Part shown: in pieces, positions 1 to 18,603 of the stretch
How the letters are laid out: every line of letters begins with the position of its first letter
Numbering within the stretch: the first letter of the stretch is position 1
Source of the DNA: Hyphomonas jannaschiana VP2
Lineage (GTDB): Bacteria; Pseudomonadota; Alphaproteobacteria; Caulobacterales; Hyphomonadaceae
NCBI RefSeq assembly: GCF_000685215.1
Contig: NZ_ARYJ01000001.1
Coordinates: 1 to 64,000, forward strand
Length of the DNA: 64,000 nt
Direction: 5' to 3'
Made by a program: the position numbers and the translations under genes
Notes under the pieces: generated by a model
What the model was told of the DNA's origin: nothing
Seen by the model: the letters and a program-made list of their open reading frames with translations, nothing else
Databases searched by the model: none

Positions 1-42
1 ACTTTGCCTTGCCCATCGGGCCTCTCCTTCATTCAAACTGTT

Positions 43-58
43 GGCCGGAACTCCGGCC
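43..58 (-). other. fusA-downstream intercistronic hairpin
   Basis: A six-base perfect stem (GGCCGG / CCGGCC) with a four-base loop lies just after the fusA stop codon. There is no T-run after it on the minus strand, so it looks like an intercistronic stem before the next gene of the str operon (usually tuf, outside this window) rather than a terminator. Confidence 0.4.
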
Positions 59-66
59 GGATTTCC

Positions 67-2190
<2,124 letters not shown>

Positions 2191-2280
2191 TTTGGTCAAC
2201 CTTCGTGTTTGCTTTCCGGGTAGGAAAAGGGGCGATTTGCGGGCGCGTTACCCGTTATCGCCCCAGAATGCCAGTGGTGA

Positions 2281-3134
<854 letters not shown>

Positions 3135-3311
3135 TCGGGCCTTCTGTCTCTTTTAACTCTGGCCCGATGGGCCGCTAACGTAATGATGCCCCGAATGCCC
3201 CCAAAGGGCTTCCGGGACGGGGCGAAAACTTGGGGGTCAGATTGGCCGGATCAAGTCAAATCCGGTACGGCGAAGGGACTTTCATCCCGGGGCCTCTCTG
3301 ACGATGCGTGG

Positions 3312-3340
3312 CGTGTAAGCCCAGCAGGCGCCTGCGTCAA
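3312..3340 (-). promoter_or_regulatory. candidate str operon promoter
   Basis: On the minus strand TTGACG is followed after 17 bases by TACACG, a good -35 with a weak -10. It points at rpsL and would give a leader of roughly 170 bases. It overlaps the end of the small gene upstream. Pattern match only. Confidence 0.4.
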
Positions 3341-3364
3341 GGGTCGGAAGCTGTCGCGGAACAG

Positions 3365-3571
3365 CTAGTTTTCCGTTGCGGGACGCTGGTTTTGCCGCTT
3401 CAGGCACCTGGCCTGTTCCGGGGAGACTTGCCCCGCCTCCCCTGCCGGCGTTGCGCTGAGGATTTCCTCGCACCGGCTGATGGCCCAGCTGTCCAGCGAA
3501 AGCCAGGCAATCAGGCCGAGCGCGAGCGCCGCGCAGGCACCGCCAATCAGGTCAGACCGCTGAAGCTGCAT
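3365..3571 (-). CDS. small single-pass membrane protein, unknown function
   Basis: A 68-residue protein of no family I recognise. Residues about 7-25 form one hydrophobic segment (GACAALALGLIAWL) after a short polar start, and the rest is a polar tail with two cysteines. The start is chosen at MQLQRSD because GAAGGAGG lies ten bases upstream; an ATG 39 bases further up lies inside the rpoC terminator hairpin. The gene sits between rpoC and rpsL on the same strand, immediately after that terminator, so it depends on read-through or a promoter overlapping the hairpin. The strong ribosome binding site is the main reason to think it is real. Confidence 0.55.
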   Translation of the reverse strand: MQLQRSDLIGGACAALALGLIAWLSLDSWAISRCEEILSATPAGEAGQVSPEQARCLKRQNQRPATEN

Positions 3572-3597
3572 AGGGCGAAAGCCTCCTTCAGAAGCAG

Positions 3598-3625
3598 AAA
3601 AGCCTGCCATTGCTGGCAGGCTTTT
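3598..3625. terminator. rpoC terminator hairpin
   Basis: A 12-base perfect inverted repeat (AAAAGCCTGCCA / TGGCAGGCTTTT) with a four-base loop lies 37 bases past the rpoC stop. Both flanks are T-rich in their own direction, so it could work both ways; the position fits the end of the rplJL-rpoBC transcript. Confidence 0.85.
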
Positions 3626-3662
3626 CCAATTCGTTCAAGGGCTTGCGCCCGGCTCTTCAGGC

Positions 3663-7883
<4,221 letters not shown>

Positions 7884-7957
7884 TTAGGTCTGCTCCTTGG
7901 GTGGGCTTTTTCCGGGGACTGAAGGGCCCCTGCCCTGGGTAAAATCTCGTTCGGCTT

Positions 7958-7996
7958 GGAAGGTCCCGCCAGGCCGGCAGCCCGGCGGGGTCTTCC
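7958..7996. other. rpoB-rpoC intercistronic hairpin
   Basis: Thirteen-base arms with a two-base mismatch (GGAAGGTCCCGCC / GGCGGGGTCTTCC) and a 13-base loop lie between rpoB and rpoC. No T-run follows, so a processing or stability stem is more likely than a terminator. Confidence 0.45.
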
Positions 7997-8011
7997 AGTC
8001 AGGTCTTCACA

Positions 8012-12160
<4,149 letters not shown>

Positions 12161-12225
12161 CCCAGGATCCCAATTTTGTCGCCGCGGCCACCTCGGCCAC
12201 GACCTTATCGCCAGAACGCGAGTTC

Positions 12226-12252
12226 GCGGCGGCCCCAAAAAGGAACCGCCGC
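12226..12252. other. rplL-rpoB intercistronic hairpin
   Basis: On the minus strand GCGGCGGTTCC and GGGGCCGCCGC can pair over 11 bases (two wobbles) around a five-T loop, 66 bases before the rpoB start. In E. coli the same interval holds a partial attenuator that sets the L12 to RNA polymerase ratio. No T-run follows here, so a role is inferred from position and stability. Confidence 0.5.
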
Positions 12253-12313
12253 GCTAGTCTTTAAAAGGGCAACGCCTCGCGCGAACGCCACCCGAATGTG
12301 AAGCGGCCGGAGC

Positions 12314-12697
12314 TTACTTGAGCTCGACTTTGGCGCCAGCTGCTTCGAACTTCTTCTTGATCTCTTCGGCTTCAGCCTTAGCAGCACCTTCCTTGATCGG
12401 CTTCGGTGCGCCTTCCACCAGCTCTTTGGCCTCTTTCAGGCCGAGCGACGGAACGACTTCGCGGACGAGTTTGATGACTTCGATTTTCTTGCCACCGGCT
12501 TCTGCCAGGATGACATCGAATTCGGTTTTCTCTTCAGCAGCGGCTGCGCCGCCAGCATCGCCACCGGCGACGGCTGCGACTGCGACCGGAGCAGCAGCGG
12601 ACACGCCCCACTTCTCTTCGAGAAGTTTTGCGAGTTCAGCGGCTTCGAGAACGGTGAGGGCCGAAAGGTCTTCGGCAATTTTTTCAAGGTCTGCCAT
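12314..12697 (-). CDS. rplL: 50S ribosomal protein L7/L12
   Basis: Acidic stalk protein present in several copies, which recruits translation factors to the ribosome. The 127 residues show the N-terminal dimerisation helices, an Ala/Gly-rich hinge (about residues 35-56) and a C-terminal domain beginning EKTEFDVIL and ending GAKVELK. Length and order are typical. The ATG is preceded by AGGA. It lies 57 bases after rplJ, with which it forms the L10(L12)n stalk complex. Confidence 0.98.
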   Translation of the reverse strand: MADLEKIAEDLSALTVLEAAELAKLLEEKWGVSAAAPVAVAAVAGGDAGGAAAAEEKTEFDVILAEAGGKKIEVIKLVREVVPSLGLKEAKELVEGAPKPIKEGAAKAEAEEIKKKFEAAGAKVELK

Positions 12698-12754
12698 TTT
12701 GGTAATTCCTGTTTGGTTCGGTTGTTTTGGTCTTCAGTTTCCGGAAACGATGGC

Positions 12755-13270
12755 TCAGGCTGCGTCTTTGTTGGCGTAGGCCGATACCACACGAGCGAGT
12801 TGGCCAGCCGGGGCCTGCAGGACGCCCGCAACTTTCGTTGCCGGAGCCTGGATGAGGCCGATGAGCTTGCCACGAAGCTGGTCGAGAGACGGGAGTTTCG
12901 CCAGAGCTTCGACACCTTTGGCGTCGAGGACCTGGTCGCCCATCACTGCCCCGATGATCACGAGTTTCGAATTTTCCTTCGAGAACTCGTCGGTCGCTTT
13001 CGCGGCCGAAACCGGGTCAGGTGAGAAGGCAATGGCAACCGGGCCCTGGAACATGTCCTTGGCCTCGTCGCCGCCCTTACCCTCAAGCGCGATCTGCGCC
13101 AGGGTATTCTTGACCACCTTCAGCTGCGCACCGTCCTTGCGGAGCATGCCACGCAGCTTCGTCATTTCCGCAACAGACAGACCGGTATAGTGGGTCACAA
13201 CGACCGCACCGGACTCTTCGAAAACCCCTTTCAGGGATTCAAGAGCCGCACTTTTTCCAGCTTTATCCAT
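12755..13270 (-). CDS. rplJ: 50S ribosomal protein L10
   Basis: Stalk base protein that binds 23S rRNA and carries the L7/L12 dimers. The start is taken at MDKAGKSAAL, preceded by GGAGA at seven-base spacing, giving 171 residues, the normal length; an ATG 49 codons further up has no conserved sequence behind it. The N-terminal rRNA-binding domain (VVVTHYTGLSVAEM) and the C-terminal helix that docks L12 are intact. It heads the rplJL-rpoBC unit and has an unusually long, structured leader where L10 feedback control would be expected. Confidence 0.97.
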   Translation of the reverse strand: MDKAGKSAALESLKGVFEESGAVVVTHYTGLSVAEMTKLRGMLRKDGAQLKVVKNTLAQIALEGKGGDEAKDMFQGPVAIAFSPDPVSAAKATDEFSKENSKLVIIGAVMGDQVLDAKGVEALAKLPSLDQLRGKLIGLIQAPATKVAGVLQAPAGQLARVVSAYANKDAA

Positions 13271-13646
13271 AGCGGGTCTCCATTGAGGCGCCCGGACCAT
13301 CCGGCCGCCCTGGTAATCGCCTTCCGGCCGGTTGGCCTTCCAGCGCCTGCCCAGGGATTGGCCGCTTGCCCCGGTAAGCCAAAAACAGGTCAGCCCTGTT
13401 TTTCCGAACCGAATCAACGCCTCACCCCGTCTGCATAGGTGGCTGATCAGCCGTTACCGCGTATAAATACGTGACCCATGGTCTAGGACAGGAAAACGGG
13501 AGGCCGCCGAATGCATATCGGAGAACTCCCGTCAAGAGCGGGGTGTTAACGCTTTATCCCCAAGCCTGCAACCCCCCTGAGTGAGAAAAAGTCAACCCCG
13601 GACTTTACCGGAGTCCCCGCTCCGCACCTGGCCCGGACCCGCCGCC
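13271..13646 (-). other. 376-base non-coding region: rplJ leader
   Basis: No supported gene. It contains a terminator-like hairpin (described separately), several GC-rich potential stems within 100 bases of rplJ, and a possible short stem followed by TTTTT just after the upstream regulator gene. Minus-strand TTGACT and TTGACG hexamers occur, but neither has a convincing -10 at the right distance, so the rplJ promoter is not assigned. This is where an L10-L12 autoregulatory RNA would be expected from other bacteria. Confidence 0.6.
13381..13403 (-). promoter_or_regulatory. attenuator-like hairpin in rplJ leader
   Basis: On the minus strand a perfect nine-base stem AAAAACAGG / CCTGTTTTT with a five-base loop lies about 110 bases upstream of the rplJ start. 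The U-rich 3' arm resembles an intrinsic terminator, although the tract is inside the stem. Confidence 0.45.
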
Positions 13647-15638
13647 TTAAAAACAATCAAAGCCAGACGCGCCCGCCGGCCGGCACCTGTCCGGCCAGCC
13701 GAATTCGCGCCAATATGCCGGCAGACCGATCCCGGTCATCAGATCGGCAAAGCCGGGCAGCCGCCGCATATCGGCATAGACCGGCCCCCAGACGCGCATC
13801 AGCCTGAGGCGCGTGCCCTCCAGTTCATGCCGCCAGATCCGCAGAGCCAGCTCCGGGTCTCCCAGCTGCGCGGCGAGGGCGGCGAGAATTTCAAACCGGT
13901 TCGGGTGCGCCCCTGCCCCGCTTTCAAACTGTGCCCCAACTGCGCGAAGGGCGGCGCCCGTATCCGGCAACGCCTCGATGACCGGTGCCAGCAGGGGACG
14001 CAGCGACGGATCGGCCCCGACCAGGCGCCGGCAAAGCGCCGTCAGGCTCTCAACCGTCTGGGGCGCCTGCATCTCGATCGTCCAGGCATAGGCGTCCCAG
14101 TCTCCAGGCGGCAGCTGCAACGTCCAGTAATGCTCCAGCGACGCCTGGGCCGCTTCATGCCGCCCGAGCAGTGCATAAGCCATGGCCAGTGTCGCGGCAC
14201 GATCCGGATTAAGCGGGTCGGACGACTGGCCGCGCTGGGCAATGCTGAGCGCCTCTTCGACCCGGCCGGTCCGCATCAGGAAAATAGTCTGATCGTGCAG
14301 CACCCGCAGATTGGGGGAGCGCTCCAGTGCGATACGATTGTCCCGGCCCGCTTCCAGCCAGTCTCCATCCAGTGCCTGGAAGTTGGCCAGCGCCGTATAG
14401 GCCTGCGCCAGATCCGGATTGAGGCGAACCGCTTCTTCCGCCATGGCCCTGCCCTCGGCCAGGAAGGCGCTTGCCTCCGCCGGCGTCGACGCGTTCCAGG
14501 CCTGCGCGCCGGTATTCATGGCCAGCGTCACCCGGGCCGCGCCATAGTCAGGGTCCAGCTCAAGCGCCTTGTGCAGCAAGGCGAGCATTTCACTGCGGTC
14601 GCCCATGCCGAACACATCGGCCTCCCGCGCGCTGAGATAATAATTGTAGGCTTCGAGGCTGTGCGTATCCGAGCCTAGAATGCGGTTTGGCTCCTGGACG
14701 TTCAACGATACGCTCAGTGCCCCGGCCACGTCGGTGGCAATGTCCTTCTGCAGGTCGAACAGGCTCTGCGCACTCAGAAGCCGGTCATAGCCATGCGACC
14801 AGACCTGATAGCCGCTTTCGGTATCGATCAGCTCCGCCGAGACCTTGATGCGATCCTGGTCAGACCGGATGCTGCCAGTGAGGACGTGCGAGACACGCAA
14901 CGTCTTGCCCAGCGCCTGCGCGTCCATGCCTTCAGCTGTACCAACCGAAGGCGGCGCGCGGCCGGCAACCTTCAGCTCGTCCAGCTGCGTCAGCAAGGTG
15001 CGAATCTCCTCGGACAGGCCACGTGAGAAATAGTCCTGCTCCGAATTCCCGCTCAGATTCTCGAACGGCAGCACGGCAATCGACTTTTCCGGCACTGCCA
15101 CGGCCGAGCTGGACGACCGGCCGATCAGAACGCCGGTCCAGAGCATGATGACCGCAAGGACGACCAGCGCCGAAACATAGCGGACGGGGCTGATATTCGT
15201 ATCGCGGCGCCATGGCTCTCGGACAAAGGGCGCGGCTTCTTCCACCAGGGGCGCCGCCGGTTCCGGGGCTTCGGAGGGTTCCTCAACCTCGCCGATTTCG
15301 GCCACCAGCCGGTAGCCGCGCTTCGGAATGGTCTCGATAACCGAATGCAGGTCCTTGTCGGTGTTCAGCACGCTCCGCAGAAGAGACACCGCCCGCGTCA
15401 GGCTCTCATCCGCACCATGCTCCACGCCCCAGACCTGATCGATCAGTTCCTGCCGTGAGATCACCTCGCCCGGGCGACCGGCCAGCACGCAGAGCACTTT
15501 CATGACCTTCGGCTCAAGCCTGTGGCGCTGGGCGCCATTGGAAACACAGTTCTGGTCAGGCTCGACCAACAGGGCGCCAAGGCGGAAGTCTGACCGCTCC
15601 TGCCCTGCTTCCGTGTCTGATCCGAACGTGTCTGCCAT
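13647..15638 (-). CDS. CadC-like winged-helix membrane regulator with TPR domain
   Basis: Probable one-component transcription regulator in the inner membrane. An OmpR/CadC-type winged helix occupies residues about 15-115 (EPKVMKVLCVLAGRPGEVIS; SLLRSVLNTD; ETIPKRGYRLVAEI). An acidic/proline linker and one transmembrane segment (about 152-172) follow. Next comes a TolB-like domain starting SIAVLPFENLSGNSEQDYF, then TPR-like helices from about residue 330 to the C-terminal part. The family senses envelope conditions through the periplasmic part; its ligand is unknown. It lies on the minus strand between rplA and rplJ, divergent from an exported UrcA-like protein that may be its target (inference). 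The ribosome binding site is weak. Confidence 0.85.
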   Translation of the reverse strand: MADTFGSDTEAGQERSDFRLGALLVEPDQNCVSNGAQRHRLEPKVMKVLCVLAGRPGEVISRQELIDQVWGVEHGADESLTRAVSLLRSVLNTDKDLHSVIETIPKRGYRLVAEIGEVEEPSEAPEPAAPLVEEAAPFVREPWRRDTNISPVRYVSALVVLAVIMLWTGVLIGRSSSSAVAVPEKSIAVLPFENLSGNSEQDYFSRGLSEEIRTLLTQLDELKVAGRAPPSVGTAEGMDAQALGKTLRVSHVLTGSIRSDQDRIKVSAELIDTESGYQVWSHGYDRLLSAQSLFDLQKDIATDVAGALSVSLNVQEPNRILGSDTHSLEAYNYYLSAREADVFGMGDRSEMLALLHKALELDPDYGAARVTLAMNTGAQAWNASTPAEASAFLAEGRAMAEEAVRLNPDLAQAYTALANFQALDGDWLEAGRDNRIALERSPNLRVLHDQTIFLMRTGRVEEALSIAQRGQSSDPLNPDRAATLAMAYALLGRHEAAQASLEHYWTLQLPPGDWDAYAWTIEMQAPQTVESLTALCRRLVGADPSLRPLLAPVIEALPDTGAALRAVGAQFESGAGAHPNRFEILAALAAQLGDPELALRIWRHELEGTRLRLMRVWGPVYADMRRLPGFADLMTGIGLPAYWREFGWPDRCRPAGASGFDCF

Positions 15639-15705
15639 CTGTAAATCGCTGCCTGACGAAGCCTCCGCGGTGAGTTTATCTCAATCCAACCGGATTGTCT
15701 GAAGC

Positions 15706-15757
15706 CATCAGGTCAAACTTACTCCTTTAAAAACAGGGCCTAATGTAAACATCAGGT
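15706..15757. promoter_or_regulatory. direct repeat CATCAGGT in a divergent promoter region
   Basis: CATCAGGT occurs at both ends of this interval, 44 bases apart (about four helical turns), in the space between the CadC-like gene and the UrcA-like gene. OmpR-type winged helices often bind direct repeats, so these are candidate sites; eight bases is short enough for chance. Confidence 0.3.
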
Positions 15758-15862
15758 TTTCCTCAGCCTCTCCACAGGACCCGAGCGCCAGTTCGAACCA
15801 TGGTCGGGCACAAAGACGGGATCGATTCCCTTCCCGCCTACTTCCAGATGAGAGGTCCTGAC

Positions 15863-16228
15863 ATGAATTTCCACAAAATCCGCTTCGCTCTTACCGCAAT
15901 TCCTTTCGCTGTCGCCGGATTCGGCATGACGGCCACCGCACAGACCGGTGATGAAGCCGCCATCAGCTTCAAGCGTGGCGCCACCGCAGCTGAAACCTAT
16001 GCCTCGATCGAGAAATCCGCGCGCGACTACTGCCGCGGCATCTATGACGACTCCAGCGCCATCGCAGGTGTCTGGCCGACAGCCGTTTCCAACTGCGCCG
16101 CCGAAGTCGTCGACCGCACCGTCACCCAGGTCCAGAACGCGGATCTGATGGAATACCATGTGGCCGTGACCCGTTCGGTCCAGCCGTCTGACGACGCCAT
16201 CATCATCGTGACGGCTGACAACAACTAA
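15863..16228 (+). CDS. exported UrcA-like small protein
   Basis: A 121-residue protein with an N-terminal signal peptide (about residues 1-27, ending ATAQTG) and a mature domain with one cysteine in ARDYCRGIY and another in SNCAAEVV. The pattern of a short exported domain with two cysteines and alternating strands resembles the UrcA family common in Caulobacterales and sphingomonads, whose function is not known. I start at MNFHKIRFAL because it gives a clean signal peptide and has AGAGG seven bases upstream. It stands alone on the plus strand inside the ribosomal cluster, divergent from the CadC-like regulator, and ends at a bidirectional terminator. Confidence 0.7.
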   Translation: MNFHKIRFALTAIPFAVAGFGMTATAQTGDEAAISFKRGATAAETYASIEKSARDYCRGIYDDSSAIAGVWPTAVSNCAAEVVDRTVTQVQNADLMEYHVAVTRSVQPSDDAIIIVTADNN

Positions 16229-16255
16229 AGGGCTGTCCCCACAAGCCCCGAACGG

Positions 16256-16287
16256 AAAAGCCCGGCACCTTGCGGCGCCGGGCTTTT
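16256..16287. terminator. bidirectional terminator
   Basis: AAAAGCCCGGC and GCCGGGCTTTT form an 11-base perfect stem with a ten-base loop, between the convergent UrcA-like gene (plus) and rplA (minus). Both flanks suit termination of either transcript. Confidence 0.85.
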
Positions 16288-16314
16288 CTTATTCGGTCTG
16301 TGATCGGCTCAGGC

Positions 16315-17010
16315 TTACTGAGAGATCTCGGCCGTGTCGATCGTGACGCCAGCGCCCATGGTGGACGAGAGCGAAATCTTCTTCACGAAGGTGCCTTTCG
16401 CGCCGGACGGACGTGCCTTCACGAGGGCGTCGAGGAACGCATTGACGTTCTTCTCGATGTCACCTTCAGCGAAGGAGGCCTTGCCGACGCCGGCGTGAAC
16501 GATACCGGCCTTCTCGACGCGGAACTCGACCGAGCCGGACTTCGCGTCCTTGACGGCCTGGGCCACGTTCGGGGTCACGGTGCCGACTTTCGGGTTCGGC
16601 ATCAGGCCGCGCGGGCCGAGCACCTTACCGAGACGGCCGACAACAGCCATCATGTCCGGCGATGCGATGACGCGGTCGAAGTCCATGAAGCCGCCCTGGA
16701 TTTTTTCCATCAGGTCTTCAGCCCCGACGAAATCGGCGCCGGCTGCGGTGGCTTCTTCGGCTTTCGCGTCTTTCGCGAACACGGCGACCCGGACGTCCTT
16801 GCCCGTGCCGGCCGGCAGGTTGACCACACCGCGGACCATCTGGTCAGCGTATTTCGGGTCAACGCCGAGGTTCACGGCGATCTCGACGGTTTCGTCGAAT
16901 TTGGCTTTTGCGTTCGACTTCACCAGCGCCACAGCGTCAGCGACGGTGTAGGCTTTGTTTGCGTCAACGGATTCTGCAATTGCGCGTGCGCGCTTTCCTG
17001 CTTTCGCCAT
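16315..17010 (-). CDS. rplA: 50S ribosomal protein L1
   Basis: Forms the mobile L1 stalk that handles deacylated tRNA at the E site, and represses its own operon in many bacteria. The 231 residues match the family and include the conserved [18 protein letters not shown] signature (about residues 127-144) and the VGKASF region. The ATG is preceded by GGAG, which overlaps the end of rplK five bases away, so the two genes are probably translationally coupled. Unlike the standard beta cluster, it is followed by a terminator rather than by rplJ. Confidence 0.98.
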   Translation of the reverse strand: MAKAGKRARAIAESVDANKAYTVADAVALVKSNAKAKFDETVEIAVNLGVDPKYADQMVRGVVNLPAGTGKDVRVAVFAKDAKAEEATAAGADFVGAEDLMEKIQGGFMDFDRVIASPDMMAVVGRLGKVLGPRGLMPNPKVGTVTPNVAQAVKDAKSGSVEFRVEKAGIVHAGVGKASFAEGDIEKNVNAFLDALVKARPSGAKGTFVKKISLSSTMGAGVTIDTAEISQ

Positions 17011-17015
17011 GGTTC

Positions 17016-17462
17016 TTACTCCACAACTTCGATGCCCATCGCGCGGGCGGAACCGGCGATGATCTTGGCAGCTGCGTCAATGTCGTTGGCGTTGAGGTCG
17101 GCCATCTTGATTTCCGCGATTTCGCGGACCTGAGCCATGGTGACCTTGCCGACGGTATCGTAGCCCGGCTTCTTGGCGCCGGAAGCAGGCTTCTTGCCAA
17201 GCTTCAGCTTGGCAGCCTTCTTCAGCAGCACAGTCGCCGGCGGCGTCTTGGTGATGAAGGTGAACGACTTGTCCTGATAATAGTCGATGACGACCGGTAC
17301 CGGCAGGCCGGGTTCCATGGATTGGGTCTTGGCGTTGAACGCCTTGCAGAATTCCATGATGTTGATGCCGCGCTGACCGAGCGCCGGGCCGACAGGCGGC
17401 GACGGGTTGGCCTGGCCGGCAGGAATCTGGAGCTTCAGCTGCCCCAGCAGTTTCTTGGCCAT
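17016..17462 (-). CDS. rplK: 50S ribosomal protein L11
   Basis: Binds the GTPase-associated region of 23S rRNA and is needed for the RelA stringent response in other bacteria. The 148 residues contain the proline-rich N-terminus ([17 protein letters not shown]), the MEFCKAFN stretch and a C-terminal rRNA-binding domain ending IEVVE. The ATG has GAGAGG five bases upstream. It begins the rplKA unit with its own candidate promoter. secE and nusG, which usually precede it, are replaced here by an M48 protease gene. Confidence 0.98.
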   Translation of the reverse strand: MAKKLLGQLKLQIPAGQANPSPPVGPALGQRGINIMEFCKAFNAKTQSMEPGLPVPVVIDYYQDKSFTFITKTPPATVLLKKAAKLKLGKKPASGAKKPGYDTVGKVTMAQVREIAEIKMADLNANDIDAAAKIIAGSARAMGIEVVE

Positions 17463-17565
17463 ATTGTCCTCTCGAACGTTTCAGATGGGGCGGTGGTCTT
17501 TCGATCCGCCCGGTTACAATGGAGGCTCCGCGGTCAGGCATGGCGTGCCTCCCGCAGAAGCGGCG

Positions 17566-17594
17566 CGTATGGCGCATCTGGATAGTGGGGTCAA
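17566..17594 (-). promoter_or_regulatory. candidate rplKA promoter
   Basis: On the minus strand TTGACC and CATACG are separated by 17 bases, about 100 bases upstream of the rplK start. Pattern match only, but it supports rplKA being transcribed separately from the genes upstream. Confidence 0.45.
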
Positions 17595-17636
17595 GCGGGG
17601 CGAGTCAGGCCGCCCCTGCCCCGGACGACATCCTGA

Positions 17637-18488
17637 CTACATCAGGGCGTAGCCCCTGGCGTTGATGTATTTCACCAGTTCCTGGGCTCGGCGGGCCGGG
17701 TCCGGGTGGGTGGACATGAATTCCGGCGGCCGCTGGCCTTTGGACTGGGCGTCCATCAGTTCCCACAGGCGCACAGACTGGCGCACGTCATAACCGGCAT
17801 TGTGCATGTAATCGACGCCAAGCTTGTCGGCTTCGAGCTCATGGTTGCGGCTATAGGGCAGGATCACGCCAAACTGCATGGCCGCGCCGCCCAGTGCACC
17901 AATTTCGCTCCCGTACTTGGACAGCGTATCGGACTGGGCAATGGCGATCTGGCCGACGGCAAGCCCCGTCTGCGCCAGCGTCGTCACCGACAGGCGCTCG
18001 GCCGCATGGCGGCCAACGACGTGGCCCGTCTCATGCCCAAGGACGGAAGACAGCTGGTCGTCATTCTCGGTCAGCTCGGTAATGCCGCGATACACGCCGA
18101 CCCGGTTACCCGGCATGACAAAGGCGTTGACGTCATCGGTATCGAAGACGGCCACGTCCCAGCTTTGCCCGGCGGCGATGTCGCCCTTCTGCTCAGCGCC
18201 GCGCACGGTCTTCTCCCAGACGTGCAGCACGCGGTTCTTGAGCTGCGAGTTCGCGGTCACCGGCGTCTGCGCCTTCATGTCGGTCCAGGCCGAAGCCGCC
18301 ATCGAGGCAACTTCCTGGTCACCGAACAGCAGCAGCTGGCTGCGGCCCGTCGCCGGATTGGTCTCGCACCCGCTGATGAATGGAAACACCGTACCGGCCG
18401 CGATGCCGGAAATGATCGCGCGGCGGGACAGGTTCACACGCGGCGCGCCCTCGAAAATGGCGCTGTCAATATCGATCAGTTTCGTCAT
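17637..18488 (-). CDS. M48 family metalloprotease lipoprotein (LoiP/YcaL-like)
   Basis: Zinc endopeptidase predicted to be lipid-anchored in the cell envelope and to act in outer-membrane protein quality control, by analogy with LoiP/BepA. The HETGH zinc motif has its histidines at residues 152 and 156, and the third ligand is E217 in ELEAD. The N-terminus has two arginines (SRRAIISG), a hydrophobic run and the lipobox ISGC with C41, so export may be by the Tat route. The start at MTKLIDIDSA has GAGGG seven bases upstream. It follows an envelope gene pair on the same strand. Length (283 residues) is normal. Confidence 0.88.
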   Translation of the reverse strand: MTKLIDIDSAIFEGAPRVNLSRRAIISGIAAGTVFPFISGCETNPATGRSQLLLFGDQEVASMAASAWTDMKAQTPVTANSQLKNRVLHVWEKTVRGAEQKGDIAAGQSWDVAVFDTDDVNAFVMPGNRVGVYRGITELTENDDQLSSVLGHETGHVVGRHAAERLSVTTLAQTGLAVGQIAIAQSDTLSKYGSEIGALGGAAMQFGVILPYSRNHELEADKLGVDYMHNAGYDVRQSVRLWELMDAQSKGQRPPEFMSTHPDPARRAQELVKYINARGYALM

Positions 18489-18603
18489 GTGCTTTCCCTC
18501 ACTCCGGCAGCACAAGGTTAGCTGCCCGCCTTCAAATTGCAATCGCGTCTGCGATGAACGCAGGCAAATCTCGCCGGTTCCGGCTGAACCCTTGCTGAAT
18601 GCG

